From Gordionus sp. m RMFG-2023 (Eukaryota; Nematomorpha; Gordioida; Chordodea; Parachordodidae): a DNA stretch of 64,000 nt. Shown in pieces: positions 1 through 12,027 of the stretch (positions are counted from its first letter, which is position 1; every line of letters begins with the position of its first letter). A model generated the notes under the pieces. The model was not told the DNA's origin and searched no databases. It saw only the letters and a program-made list of their open reading frames with translations. Where the stretch lies: contig NC_088777.1 of the NCBI RefSeq assembly GCF_954871325.1, positions 20,437,366-20,501,365 of the forward strand, given 5' to 3'. A program made the translations under genes and the position numbers.

Positions 1-110
1 ATATTATAAATTGTGATAATGACATTATGACTACGGCTTTTATATATATTATTATTATAGATTATAGATAGATATTATTAAATGTTATTTTTTTATTACA
101 TAATTTATAA
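1..110 (+). repeat. AT-rich direct repeat, copy 1 (copy 2 at 985-1070)
   Basis: The stretch TATTATAAATTGTGA...GGCTTTTATATATATTA...ATAGATAGATAT recurs at 985-1070, placed on the other side of the two SINE heads. It may be a duplicated block or the end of an unidentified element. Confidence 0.4.
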
Positions 111-443
111 GTTTAAGTAAAAAACATTAAAATAATACATAAAGATATATCAATCAATATAATAATTTTTATACATTGGACAGGCAAGTTAAACAAAATT
201 TTTAAATAAATGAGCAGACAGGTGCACCAAAAATTGCCCATAGACCAATAATCAGGATGACATCGGAAACAGAAGATCATAATGGATTTTACTTCTGCCA
301 AAGAATCCATTTATAAATGATGTGTGTCTGCCACTTTTATTTTCCCATGCATTTACCACCAGAGGTCTGCAAATGACAACATATTCAGGTCCAATGGGAA
401 TTTAGTTAACATCTCAAAGGACGGAACCACCAAGTTGGATTGG

Positions 444-540
444 AAAAAAATAATAATCATTGCTGAGATTCGAACCTAAGTCCATCAGATTTGTAATCGA
501 CGCTCTTACTAGGCGATAGACACTTTTCAAAATTCACGCC
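444..540 (-). repeat. tRNA-derived SINE head, copy A
   Basis: Read on the minus strand, the segment contains an RNA polymerase III B-box-like GGTTCGAATCTC and, upstream of it, GCCTAGTAAGAGC in the D-arm position. It aligns with copy B (885-966) over about 80 bases, including GAGCGTCG-TTACAAATCT-ATGGACTTAGG. The stems do not pair well enough for a working tRNA. A unique body may continue on the minus strand toward 113, where the 65-codon frame is not convincing as a gene. Confidence 0.6.
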
Positions 541-875
541 CATGAAATGGTTTTTCAGAAAATAATCATAGCCTTAAATAATATCAGTGTTACAATTTAT
601 AACATATATTATAGATATTTCAGTTAGTTCTAGTATATATATGATGATGTATAAGATGGTAATGCTTTTATGGTAATTGTAGATGAATGAATGTTTGATA
701 AGATATGATTCTATGGTGATTTTTATTGGAATTCTTTAAAAGAATATTAAAAATTTAAAAATATAAGAAATACCTATTTAATAGTTTGAATTTTAAAGTA
801 GCTACAAACTTTGAATCGTATCTATTTGATTATTTTTGCCAGATTAAGAAAGAAAAAAATATTTTGCCAGATTGA

Positions 876-968
876 GTAAAAAAAATATTTGCTGGGATTC
901 CAACCTAAGTCCATTAGATTTGTAAGCGACGCTCTTCCCGATTGGGCCACAAGTCACTTATCAAAATT
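876..968 (-). repeat. tRNA-derived SINE head, copy B
   Basis: On the minus strand this has an exact A-box consensus match, TGGCCCAATCGG, and a B-box-like GGTTGGAATCC with one mismatch, spaced as in a tRNA gene. It shares about 80 bases with copy A, but the sequences beyond the head differ. The anticodon region does not fold cleanly, so it is a SINE or pseudo-tRNA rather than a tRNA gene. Confidence 0.6.
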
Positions 969-984
969 AACGATTTTTTAAATA

Positions 985-1070
985 TATATATATTATAAAT
1001 TGTGAAAGTGTGACTGTCACAGTGTGACAAGGCTTTTATATATATTATAGATAGATATATTAAAGATTGA
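985..1070 (+). repeat. AT-rich direct repeat, copy 2
   Basis: This copy matches 1-110 in the order TATTATAAATTGTGA, GGCTTTTATATATATTA, ATAGATAGATAT, with small indels. From here to 1790 the sequence shows nothing else I can identify. Confidence 0.4.
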
Positions 1071-1799
1071 TGCAATAAAAATTATTTTTGAAATTTATGG
1101 GTGTCAAGAAATAATTTACCATTTTTTCGAAGGTGGGTGGTACTTTTCAGAAGGGGTATTCTGCTTTACTCCCTCAGAAAGTTTAGGGACCACTAGAATA
1201 AATTATTAGCGTATTTATTTCTGCTGCGAATGTGATAAATAAATGTAAATTGAAATATACATGTGACAAGAATTATTATAAAATAAAATTAATCATCTAA
1301 AACAGTAATATTATTGAGAAATATTTTAGCCGACTCCTAAATTTTTTGTACGCGCCTGAGCTGTACAATCCTTCCTGGTTAACTTAATCAAATCAAAATT
1401 ACACGTTGGCGATCATTTATTATTATGGGAAAAGATATTCCATTTTACCTTTCACTTCCCAAAGGTCCCAAAAGACTAAGAAATTCACATATCAAAATCT
1501 ATCAAAGATAATTTGATAAAGTTATAATTCAGATATGAATTTCGAAATGCAAATTTCGATATAAAACAGTATTCAGATGAATCTTTGACTAGGTTTATAT
1601 GAAACAATATAAATATTTTCAACAGCAAAGGTGATTTAACTATTTTTCTAACAATTAGCAAATTTCTCCTGATGCATACCAAATTTTCATGCTTTCCAAA
1701 CATTGAGCTAATATTAATAACAACACTTTCTCATTATTAAAGATATCTTTTATAAAATTAACTACATGGTTGAAATGTCTGAAACTATTATTTAATAGA

Positions 1800-2303
1800 C
1801 TACGAAGGAATATTGGATGGTATCAAACCAGTCTTTCTACAAGATTTAATAAATTATGACAATTCTTGCTCTCTAATTCTATTATAGACATTGGCCAATC
1901 TTTGTAACCTAATAGTTAACGGGGGTCTATCTCATTCATTAATTCCCCCATTTTCGGAGCTCGATTGATTTATTTAAAGAAGCCAGATCAAGGCATTCGC
2001 CCAATAACTATAAATGGTATTTTAAGAAGGATTATTTGAAAATATATAAGCTAACATATAAAAAAAACTCCTATTAGAATTGCTGTCTCCAAACTAACTT
2101 ACATTGGGCATAAAAGCAGGGTGTGAAATAGCTGGCTAAGCAGCAAGGATTACTCTAAATAATTTATCTTCAGATCATGCATTTGTTAAATTTTAACATA
2201 AAAAATAATGCATTTAATACATTAAATCGTAATTTTCAATCAAAAGCTCTAAGAATATATCCAGATTATTTCAATTATATCAGATCAAACTATTGTACTC
2301 AAC
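1800..2303 (+). mobile_element. Reverse-transcriptase element remnant, copy 1, 5' part
   Basis: Readable motifs in order are LDGIKPVFLQDLI (fingers region, matches GGLDGI at 53.3 kb), RPITINGILRR (matches RSIAVG at 53.5 kb), KAGCEIAG and FNIKNNAFNTLNRNF (the palm LDF-N-AFN block). The same order and spacing occur in the longer copy at 52.5-54.6 kb. It is broken many times. A small MITE interrupts it at about 2304. Confidence 0.7.
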
Positions 2304-2462
2304 CCTGTAGCGTCATTAGGGGGAAGGGGGCGCAAGGGCTTGAGTCCCCTGAAAAATTTAAGAGCCCCCAATTTTGAATTTTTTCGAATGTTAGTTAGAA
2401 AAAGTAATTTTCAAAATTTTTTTTGAGTCACCTGAGATTGTAAAGGTTAGCCTAGCCCCTGA
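2304..2462. mobile_element. G-rich hAT-like MITE inserted in RT copy 1
   Basis: The segment runs from CTGTAGCGTCATTAGGGGG to TAGCCCCTGA. It shares an internal AAAAAGTAATTTTCAAAA...TTTTTTGAGT block and GAGTCCCCTGAAAA with the element at 40389-40568. It sits between RT coding that resembles motifs before and after it. No clear TSD was read. Confidence 0.5.
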
Positions 2463-2659
2463 CCCAAAGCATATTAACAATAAACAGCATCCTCCAAATC
2501 TGATTCTAATATGAACGTTAATGTATAGTATTTGTATGATGTAACATTATCTCTGACATCAGTGAAATAATTAAAGCAGTAGACATCATCATTACAATTT
2601 CAAAAATGTAAATTTATCCCTAAATTAGAAAAAATGTGGAATTTATTCAACTAATTTAT

Positions 2660-2940
2660 CTTACCCTTGATCTTGTTACCTAAGTGATTAAAGATATAAT
2701 TTTCATTCTTGGCTTGCCAATAGAAGGATTTACAGGCATTCAAGCATTTTTAGAACAAAATGTAATTAATTTAATTTCAAAAGAAAATATTCTCATATAT
2801 TTGCCTTCCCTTCAGGCCTTTTACATTATTGAAAATTTTTTTAATATTCCCAAATTCAATTTTGCTTTAGATCATCAGATGCCTTTGTATTTCCATCCAT
2901 ACTTATAAGATATGAAGAATATTTCAAAACAATACTCTAG
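2660..2940 (+). mobile_element. Reverse-transcriptase element remnant, copy 1, 3' part
   Basis: The frame at 2684-2908 encodes FILGLPIEGFTGIQAFLEQN and, later, LPSLQAFYIIENFFNIPKFN. The G-x-P-I-x-G and F-x-I-P-K blocks are the region after the polymerase palm in the RT family seen at 52.5-54.6 kb (compare IPKILYSL at about 54.2 kb). The stretch 2463-2660 before it is degraded. Confidence 0.65.
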
Positions 2941-3549
2941 AATATAGTTAACCTAAGATTCAACTAAAATAACAAACATAAATCTCATTTTAAAATTAAT
3001 TAAAACTTTTGACATTATGCTAAACCATGTCTTTAAAGGCTGTGCTATATTATAGGAATTTATAATGAATAGTATTATGTTTTAATTTATGTAACGCGCA
3101 TCCATCTAATTCTGTTTATTCAAATCATATTTTTATTTTAGTTTTACTTTTCGTTTTATAACTTAACCTTTTAATTTTATATTCTAATTTTAGTTTGTAA
3201 AAATATTATATAAACCTTAAGAAATATAAATAAAATGAACATTTTTAAACATTCTTTATTTTAGAATCAAGTGTTCCGAGGACTTTTTCTTCAGGCTGAT
3301 CTGCTAATACATCCATCGGCACAATTTATTCCCTATCTAGCTTAAAAAACGATTGGAATACTGCTGTCATGTCACGCTCTGTTGATTATCTAAGTTATGA
3401 CATCCAATAGTGTACTAACCGTTGTTCATTGATTATGAATAAATCAGGTCATGAAGAGAAGCTTATCAAAGCTTGATCAATAAATACTTTTGACAAACAA
3501 GGAATTCAGATATGCTATGGCTATTAAGCTAGGTTAATATTGTGTCTAC

Positions 3550-3977
3550 TAGAGATCTACAAAACTTGGCATGGCCCGTACCCAAAACCGGCTTCGGGTC
3601 TGGCCAGGCAAATTTAAAAAGAAAATTGGGTCGAGTTTGGTCGGGTCTATTATTTTTAAAAAAAATTGGGCCAGACTTAAATTCTCAATATTAAAATAAA
3701 TAAATATATTTTAAAATTTTTGCAAGAAACAAAACGCTAATATCTTTTATTTGTAGAATGTTATTTTTATAATCAAAAAAATATTGAATTTATCTATATT
3801 TAAATAAATCAGGGCCAGGCCGAGCCGGGCGGATAAGTGATTTTTATTTTCATTTCGGGCCAAGCCATTTAGGATAAATGAACAAAAATTTTGTTCAGGA
3901 TCAGGCCGGGCCCAAAAATTTTTTTTTAAAAAAAATTGAGCTGGGTCGTGCTTGTAAAATTAGGCCCGATGCAGTCA
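3550..3977. mobile_element. GGCCCG hAT MITE
   Basis: It starts TAGAGATCTACA and ends in ATGCAGTCA. Near-perfect 8-bp TSDs flank it (GTGTCTAC at 3542-3549, ATGTCTAC at 3978-3985). Both arms contain runs such as GGGCCAGGCCGAGCCGGGC around an AT-rich centre. The right terminus is shortened compared with other copies. Sequence 2940-3549 to its left shows nothing identifiable. Confidence 0.8.
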
Positions 3978-4489
3978 ATGTCTACCTTACAACTGTCAAA
4001 GATGTGGGTTAATGGTTATTTCTAAAGCTAGGCGTTCACTTCATTTTATCGTCAACAGATGCAAATATGTAGGGTGCAAGCAGAGTTGGGCAGTACCGCG
4101 AATACTTGTATCTAAGATACAAGATACAAGATCCTTTTGTATCTTGTACTCAGTATCTTATTGACATTTTTAATAAGATACTAGTATCTGTATCTAAGAT
4201 CCTTTATTTTGAAAAGAATCTTGTATCTTTTTCATTTCTTTAAAAAGATACATATACAGATTCTTTTTAATATTCTTGTTTAAAACATTTACATATCACA
4301 CAATATAACTTTATTTTCTTTGTGAAATCTTGTATTATTTTCTTTATTTTTTCCCGCTATATTTTAAATATATTGTTAACCAAAATTAGTTGGAAATGTT
4401 ATAGGTCACAAAGATAGATAGATTAAAATAACAACACCAAAACTAAATAAGAGAAGGATATATTTTATATGTAATATTTTATTTGTAAA

Positions 4490-4720
4490 ATGTTTAACAA
4501 TCATAGTAGTGAAGATGAAATTATGGAGATGGGTTCTCCTGAATCAAATCCGAATCTTAAAATTCTAGATGGAAAATTTTATAAAGTAATTCATGTGAAA
4601 AAGAGCAAGGTACAAGCTGAATGTCAAAATTGCACAAGTAAAAAAGTTATTAAAGGTTCAACAAACTCCTTTACAAACTTTGTTAAACATATTAAAGTAT
4701 ATTATATTTTTATTTTATAA
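4490..4720 (+). pseudogene. BED zinc-finger exon of a hAT transposase (fragment)
   Basis: The 76-codon frame contains FYKVIHVKKSKVQAECQNCT followed by SFTNFVKHIK. The C-x-x-C pair, the S-x-x-F-x-x-F/H spacing and a His fit the first half of a BED finger, the DNA-binding head of hAT transposases. The frame stops soon after, so only this piece remains or it was the first exon. Confidence 0.65.
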
Positions 4721-5149
4721 TTATCAACATAATAATACCTATACTTAAGTCCCTCTTAGATAATTGTTATTAAAACTTTTTATAGAAGATGGTTGATTAC
4801 AAATTAAAATCATTTTGGATATATATTTTTTAGGGGTGTGTCGATACCACTTTTTGGAGGCCGATCCGATATTCCCGATATTAAATTGATATCGGCCGAT
4901 TACCGATCCGATATCATATCTAATTTTGTATTCTCTAAAGACACTAATGCTTTTAATTTTTAATATACTTTATTAGTATAACATCTATAATTTAACTATA
5001 CCATAACTTATGTTATTTAAATATATTATAATGATGAGTTATAGTTTATATTCAATTCAGTTGCAATTCTTAAAGTATATAAAATATTTTTATTATTAAA
5101 TCACTTTTATATAATAAATAATAACATTAATCTATATACATAATAAGTA

Positions 5150-5310
5150 AATAAACAATTATATAATGAAATTTGAAATAAATATTAACGAAGATTTCTT
5201 TTTAGAAATACCAATATTTCCAATTTATCAAGGTCAGCTTGCGGCGATAATAACTGTCAATATCACCAGCTTCACTAAAAACAGATTCTGATAAGAATCT
5301 CGCACACCTT
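5150..5310 (-). pseudogene. hATC dimerisation-domain fragment
   Basis: On the minus strand the frame reads RFLSESVFSEAGDIDSYYRR, matching the SERxFSxAGxIxSxxR signature of the hAT C-terminal dimerisation domain. It continues with a degraded leucine-rich tail. It is oriented against the BED fragment at 4490-4720, so it derives from another copy. Confidence 0.6.
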
Positions 5311-6582
5311 TATAAACAGAATGCGCAAAAAAAAATAACAATATGGTAGAATATTTATTAATTAATTATTAAACATAATAATTTTCTTTAATGCATTTTA
5401 AATTGATTAAATTTTGTAAATAAATACTGTAATGTAATTTTACTTATATCATAAATAAATAAAAGTAACTAATAAAGTTAAATTCTACCTTATTATAATT
5501 ATTTTATTAAGAGTCTTTTAAAATTTTTATATATCAATTGTAGCTTAAATATTTTCTCTAATAAGAACTTGCTAAAATAATTATATATAAAATATATTAG
5601 GGATGTGCCTTTTTTATCGGATCGGGCCGGTTTCACACATTTTAAAATGTCGGTTATCCGCCAATATTATGAAATTTGATCCGATATAAAATGGCACAAA
5701 AATAAAATGTTATAAAATTTAAAAAAAAATTATATAAAAAATCATTTATTTTTATAAATAAAATCGAAATCCATTTTTATGTATATTTTTTTAATAATAA
5801 TTATGTATTTAAGAATTATAATATAAAGTTGTACATTATTATGATATTTTTTATATATAATTAATGATTTTGCAAGAAATATATAAAATAAATTTGAAAA
5901 GAGATTTAAATGATATTTATATATATAATATTACAAACGCAAGAATTAATAAGTCATATTAGAAAATAAACTAATTTAAATAATACATAAAAATCACAAA
6001 TAAGTAATGATAAATTTAAATACTTATTAAAGATAATGAATAAAATAAAACTAGTAAATTTTTTTTAGAGATGCCATTTAGCCATATGCTCCGAATATAA
6101 GCTATATTTAAAACAACACAGAAAATAACCTGCACATTCTAATAAATCATTTGATTTAATTTTTTTTTCTTATTTGCAAATTTTCAACTCCCATTAAATA
6201 TACTACTCTCCTTCCTGTTTAAGCTATTAATGGGCAAAAACTAATATTAAAATCCCTGGTTATTATAATTAATTTATTAATAAATATTTTATTAATTATT
6301 GCAAATATTCATTCTTATATGTGTATGCTATGTTCTTCACAAATAAATAATAAAAACTGTATTTTATAAACCTTTCTAATTTAATTGGTATTTATAATTT
6401 AAAAGTATCTTGTATTTAAGATACTCTAATTTAGTAAAAGATATAAGTATCTTTTATCTTGTATCTTTTTGATATTTTGAAAAAGATACTAGTATCTGTA
6501 TCTAAGATTCATTTTTTTATAAAGAATCTGTACCTGTATCTAGATTCTTTTTCTGGAGGACCTGCCCAACTCTGGGTGCAAG

Positions 6583-7853
6583 AAATTAAAAATCATCCAA
6601 AATTGATTATTCAAAGCCAAAGTTCCTTAACACCTTGAACCTTGAGATACTTACGTTAAAAATAATTCGAGGTCTGATGACATACTTTAACACCCTGGGA
6701 TTTATGGAAACACATGTACTGGGATTTTACATGCATGTACAGTTTATCCTCTTTAATAATAACTATATGAACTATTAGGAATTAGTAAAACAATAAAATC
6801 CCATAAATATTTACATTTAGCTAAAATTAATATATTCCTAACCATCGTGGTTTCAACAAACTGTTTATTAGGTAAAGAGGCAAAATCCCTAATCAGACTC
6901 ATTAGTTGAAAAACCCCTAAAACAATATAGAGGGTCTTTTGATCCAACAGAAAATTAGCTTTGAAATCATACTTAAAAATTTAAAATTATTTAAAGATTT
7001 CTGGCTATCACCAGAAGAGGATGACTTTTATTCATTTTAAAATTTTCTTTTAATGTATCATATATTTTTTATATTTTTTTTAAAATATTTTTATGATCGG
7101 GATGTGTTTTTTTAATATGTACTTCTGTGTTTTAAATTTGTTTTTTAATAAAAATTGATTAATATAAATAACAGGAGAATTTATAACGCCATCTATATTG
7201 ATTTTAAAAGTATCCTTTTATTGAAAATTATTTATGAAACTATAATATTACATATTTAAGGAGCATTAATATTTATTAGATATATCTGCAAGGTCCAGCC
7301 AGACATGTTAAGATTTTTTCACAAGTTACCCGGCCCATTATTTAAATATTTGTCAAACCTGTCCAAACCCGATAACTTTTTAACTAATTTCCGTTTCGGC
7401 CCCTTAATTTTTTTTAACGAATTTTTCTGCCATCTTATTTTTAATGTCGATATCTTATCTATATAAAAAAAATTCCCAAAATTAAGTCTCTTATACCTCT
7501 ACTCTACGGGTATCTATTTCTATAACAACTATGTTATAAATCAATTTTGTTTTGATATCTGTATTGTGTAAATGTTGTTATAATTGGATTATATCATAAA
7601 TGACTTGTTTAATTTTTTCTGAATTTACTATTTTATTTATGACTTTAATAAGTTAGACAGCTCTTCAAATGAAGAAAATCTTGTAATTTATTTTCAAATA
7701 TTATAATCAAGATCAAAATATTAGTTTGAAATTTACAAAAAATAAATATCAAAATTTTAAAACCCGAGCTGACCTTTTAAATTTTAGGAAATGTCCGACC
7801 AAGTTTATAATTTTCTATAAAATAAGGAATATATGTATTTATTTTATTTATAG
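6583..7853. other. No gene seen; one degraded GGCCCG fragment near 7275-7500
   Basis: The 64-codon minus-strand frame at 6753-6947 shows no recognisable feature. At 7285-7505 words such as TCTGCAAGGTCCAGCC and ACCCGGCCCATT resemble the GGCCCG MITE, but without readable ends. Confidence 0.4.
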
Positions 7854-8279
7854 TAGAGATGTACAAATCACCTGGCCCGAGTCCTATTTTTAAAAATAAT
7901 TTTGGTTCGGGCTTGGTCGGGCCTAATATTTTAAAAAAAATTCGGGCAGGGTCGGACTTAAATTTTAAATATGATATCATTACATTTTGTCAAATAAATT
8001 AATATATTTTTTAATTCTTGTAAAAAAAAGACGCTAATATTTTTTACTTATAAAGTATTTTTTTATAATCAAAAACAATAATTAAATTTTGCAATATTTG
8101 AATAAATTCGGGCCGGGTCGGGCGGGCAAATAATTTTATTTTTATTTCGGGCCGAGCCGGGCTTTTCGGGATAAATAAAAAAAAAATCATTCTTGATCGA
8201 GCCGGGTAGGACAAGTTTTTTTTTTAAAAAAATTGGGCAAGGGCCAAGCTTTAAAAATTAGGCTCGATGCAGATCTCTA
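7854..8279. mobile_element. GGCCCG hAT MITE
   Basis: It starts TAGAGATGTACA and ends TGCAGATCTCTA. A perfect 8-bp TSD ATTTATAG lies at 7846-7853 and 8280-8287. The arms carry GGCCCG runs and the centre is AT-rich. It is the same family and length as the copy at 45325-45734. A further degraded piece with ACCCGGCCCGATTTTT lies at 8395-8500. Confidence 0.9.
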
Positions 8280-8683
8280 ATTTATAGATTTCATTTAATT
8301 AGAGAGTTCTCAAAATAAAATGAAAAGAAATAGACTCATTGTCGTTATTTATTGTTATTTCAAAGAATATAAAACTAATTCAAGATCAGAGATTTGCGAA
8401 ACCCGGCCCGATTTTTTATGTATGAATTGTTCGACCAGGCTTGTTAATGTTTTATGTATAAATTGCCGGATCGTTAAATATTTGCCAGGCGCATTAAGAT
8501 TTTTTATTTTGGCCATTGAAAATTATTTTTTGTGTTAATTTTTAAAATTTCTATATTTATAGCTAAAATTATGATAGATGTTTAATAAAATATATTTTAA
8601 TTTGTATTTTATATAGTGTCAAAAAACATACACTATCTCGTTATTCTTTCACTATTAAAAAAGGAACACGTTGGGGGGGGGGG

Positions 8684-9648
8684 CAAAGGCGGACTGGTTA
8701 TAATGGCAGGTTGGAACCCAGGGGCAGATTATTTTGGGGGCTCATTATAATGTGAGATATATACTATTCACGTAATAAATGTTACATGAAATTGTCATTC
8801 TGAACTATCATTTCACAAAATTAGTCGTACAAAAGAAATATATTCACATGAATGTAGAGACGAAATACCTAACAACCCTATTGATCAATATAGAATTGAG
8901 GTGGTTCGGTCAATAATAGACCAAATAATTAAAAGTTGAAAGATTTTCTGAAAATAAATGCCTCATTGGTGTTATACAAATTTTTCACCCAAATAAATTT
9001 CAGCATATTAATTTGGCAAATAACTAAACACAAAATCCGAATTAGTGAAAACCTCCAGTTGTAAATTATGATAAGAAATAATTTCTTTTGCTACTATATA
9101 TAAAATAAAAATCCTGCAAACCCGACATCCAAAGAAAAAATCGCCCAAAATATGGAATAGGCAGAAGTCTCGGATAGGATAATAATGATAAGCAATGTAT
9201 TAAATTTAAAATTATCAAATTTATGTGTATGACCTTCTCCATAGTTACAGTTTATAAATATTATTTTAAGTATAATTTTATATATGAAATTATAAATATA
9301 ATAAAACATTAGATCATTTACTTTCTAATTAATAGAAGGAATCTTTTTTACACCCTACTTACTTGTAATGTTTTATAATAAAATATGATATATATATGAA
9401 TTTTATGTGGAATATTTAAGATGCAATTATCTATAATAAAATATGATATAAGGTATAATTATATTCGTTTTTCCATTTATTAAAATCTTTGCAATAAAAT
9501 TTTTAGCCCATTTGCACAAGTTTTCTCAAAAAATATATAAATTTTTTTTTAAAAGAGTAAGCCGCCACAAATGGGGATATGAGACGATGCCATCATAAAT
9601 ACGAGCTAGAATTTGTTAACAAAACCAAAGGATTCCCAGTCCGTCCTG
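8684..9648. mobile_element. hAT-like non-autonomous element, 965 bp
   Basis: The ends are CAAAGGCGGACTGG and CCAGTCCGTCCTG, an imperfect inverted pair of the known CAGGGGCGGACTGG type. The 8-bp flanks are GGGGGGGG and GGGGAGGG (7 of 8). No transposase coding is recognisable inside. Confidence 0.65.
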
Positions 9649-11030
9649 GGGGAGGGGTTACATTTAAACATGTTGTTTAGAGGAAGAAATAATTTTTTTT
9701 AGTTCCAACCCAAAATATAAAAATGTTGTTTTTATTTATTAATTATATTTAGGCCCTGTCAGCCGACAGCCTATGCTAATGATTGAACCCGAATGAGCAT
9801 AAGAAAGCAATGCTTTTTTTGCAAATTTCTTATATCAATTGATAAAATAATATTTTTTTTAAATTTGTTTTTTTACAAAATATGTAAGGTTCTAATTCTC
9901 ACACATTTTTATATTAATTTTTGATTGTAAAGGAACCAACTTCTAACCAATTAAAAAACTTTAAACGAATAAGGGGGAATAAAGGTTTAATCATAATTGA
10001 AAGGATAAATTAGAGAAAATAAAATAAATCGAAGTCGAAAAAGATAAGAAGGAAAGTGTATAAAGAGGGTAGTTATAAACTTATCAAAATAGCGACCATA
10101 TTTTATATTTCAGACTCAAATCTCCAAAACCGGAGTTATTCAATAATGACTAAGTATTATAAAAATTATATCAAACCGTGGTTATTACCTAGCCAACAGG
10201 AAAAACTTAATTTTTTTAATCTTCACCTCCTAAGACATTTTCACCTCCTAAGACATTTAAAAAGTATAGCCTGGCCCGCTGTTATTAAGTCTCTGCACTG
10301 CAAATTTTAATTATATACCAAATGGAGAGGTTATTTTTTAATTAACCAATTTTACAAAAAAAAGTCTGAAATGCATATAATCCGAATTGATAACTATATA
10401 AAATTCAATAATTCCACTTAAGAAATTTTATAAAAGTGTAGACAACGAGAATTTACATTTATATGAATAATCCAATGTATATTTCTTAACTCCTATACCG
10501 TCTTTTTAAGTACTCAAAATATTCTTCATTCATAGAAGAAAGGGTCACAGGCATAATCGGGCAAGATTCCCTTTTGCAAATATGCAAGTTATCATAAAAT
10601 ATTTAAAAATTATCTTCCAACATTCATCACCCCTTCCAACCTCACCAAATATTCATATATAATAATTGAAAACATAAAGTAAGTTTAATAGGAACGTGAT
10701 TAAATAATATATTGATAGAGATCAGCACGACTCGGCCCGACCTTATATACCTTTACTAACTAATGCAAATTTATTTTTCTTTCTTCACAAAAAATAATAA
10801 TTATTGGTCGGTCCGTGCTAAAAAAAATCATACAGGTCCGGTCAATTTTCATGAAACATTTTTCAAGCCAAGTTATTAATATTAAAAAAAAAAATTTGAA
10901 TGTTCAATAATCTTTTATTAACATTAACTATTAAGGAATGATTAGAAAATGAACGAAATATAAGAATTATAATATAAATAAATTATTAAGAAGAAAAATG
11001 GAAAGAAAGAAGAAAATTAAGGTAATTATC
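9649..11030. other. No gene seen; a 17-bp tandem repeat and a truncated MITE end
   Basis: The frame 10056-10310 contains a small tandem repeat (CACCTCCTAAGACATTT twice near 10226-10259) and no known domain. At about 10721 TAGAGATCAGCACGACTCGG looks like the left end of a GGCCCG MITE whose right end is not found. Confidence 0.4.
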
Positions 11031-11221
11031 GAAGGAAGTCACACCCATAACCAGGAAGTTTTAGTTGGGGGGGGGGGGGTATTTTTGAAATAAAAAAAAT
11101 AGTCAAACACTCAAAGATTTTTAGCTATTTTTATTGAAATATTGTAAATACAAATAATGATTTTCATAAATGAATCGATTGAATTATTTTTTTTCATAAG
11201 CCATTAAAACTAAATAATACT

Positions 11222-11580
11222 ATGATATAATCAATGACATATATATTACCTAGACTGACGATTCATTCATTAAAATGCATTTTTAAGCGTCGTTAAAAGC
11301 AAATCAGCTGGACCCGCCATTTTGGTAACACATATAGTAATTATTCTCATGTTAAAAACTACTATTAAATTGATAACTTGATTTCTTATTATCTCGATGA
11401 TCCAGTAATTCTTTAATAAAGTTTGCATCAGATATAGGAATAAATTAGGCTCTCGTTTAAAATTTTATTAATGATTAGTGTAACCAAAATGGCGTCTCCA
11501 GCTGATTTGCATTGATGTACATTTTTAATGAATGTATCGTCAGTCTAGGTATTATATATGTCATTGGATATAATATGATG
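11222..11580. repeat. Foldback (palindromic) element, arms about 100 bp
   Basis: The left arm (ATGACATATATATTACCTAG, ACTGACGATTCATTCATTAA, CAGCTGGACCCGCCATTTTG) is repeated inverted in the right arm up to about 11580. The arms are separated by about 150 bases. An inner border CCTAGACTGACG, flanked by TA on both sides, would fit a TA-target MITE. It has no coding. Confidence 0.75.
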
Positions 11581-11829
11581 ATTTTTAAATTTTAACAAAT
11601 GAATTGAAAACTAAATTTTGGGTTATTATTATTTTTATTTACCATTAGACCTAAATTTTTTCGTTTCTTAATCATCTATCTGGTGCTTGATAAAACCCTG
11701 TTGAGTGTAGAGAATGAGTTCTCACAAGAAGCTGTTGAATAGCATTTTATGTAATTCTTCAAATGCATGACTTCATTTTAAATTCGAGGTGATATGTGTT
11801 GGAAATATTTTGGTAATAATTTTATAAAA

Positions 11830-11965
11830 AAATTAATTTCTAAATTTGAGGGCCGGATTGGAGGTCAATTATGGGAGCTAAAAATATCTCGGAGGCGAGA
11901 TAGGGACCCAAATTTTTTTGGTGGGGGCTGGTCCCCTACGAAACCCCCCATGGCTACAGCCATAG
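11830..11965. mobile_element. Possible right end of a GTAGCCA-type DNA transposon
   Basis: Read in reverse, the end GGCTGTAGCCATGGGGGGTT is close to the common CGTAGCCAGGGGGG terminal motif of short hAT-like elements. A facing motif, ATAACCAGGAAGTTTTAGTT plus a G run, lies at 11048-11082. The foldback at 11222-11580 would then be nested inside. No TSD is readable. Confidence 0.35.
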
Positions 11966-12027
11966 CAACCAGAATTGATGCAGCAGACTTATCTCGACGG
12001 TTTCTATTTAGTCGTTTCCTTAAATAA

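Larger units (their letters stand above)
4081..6574. mobile_element. hAT element, 2.5 kb, with BED and hATC fragments and nested ends
   Basis: The termini are CAGAGTTGGGCAG and CTGCCCAACTCTG, with a perfect 8-bp TSD GGTGCAAG (4073-4080, 6575-6582). The subterminal regions are rich in repeated GTATCTTGTATC-type words in both orientations. A + strand frame at 4490-4720 encodes a BED-like zinc finger (ECQNC...SFTNFVKHIK). On the minus strand at about 5310-5150 an hATC-like SESVFSEAGDIDSYYRRKL is readable. The opposite orientations show that at least one further hAT is nested here; two left ends, TAGGGGTGTG at 4831 and TAGGGATGTG at 5598, support this. It is non-functional. Confidence 0.85.

Noticed and set aside
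890-965. Possible tRNA gene on the minus strand
   Set aside because: The A and B boxes are present but the stems do not pair and there is a related copy nearby; a SINE head explains it better.
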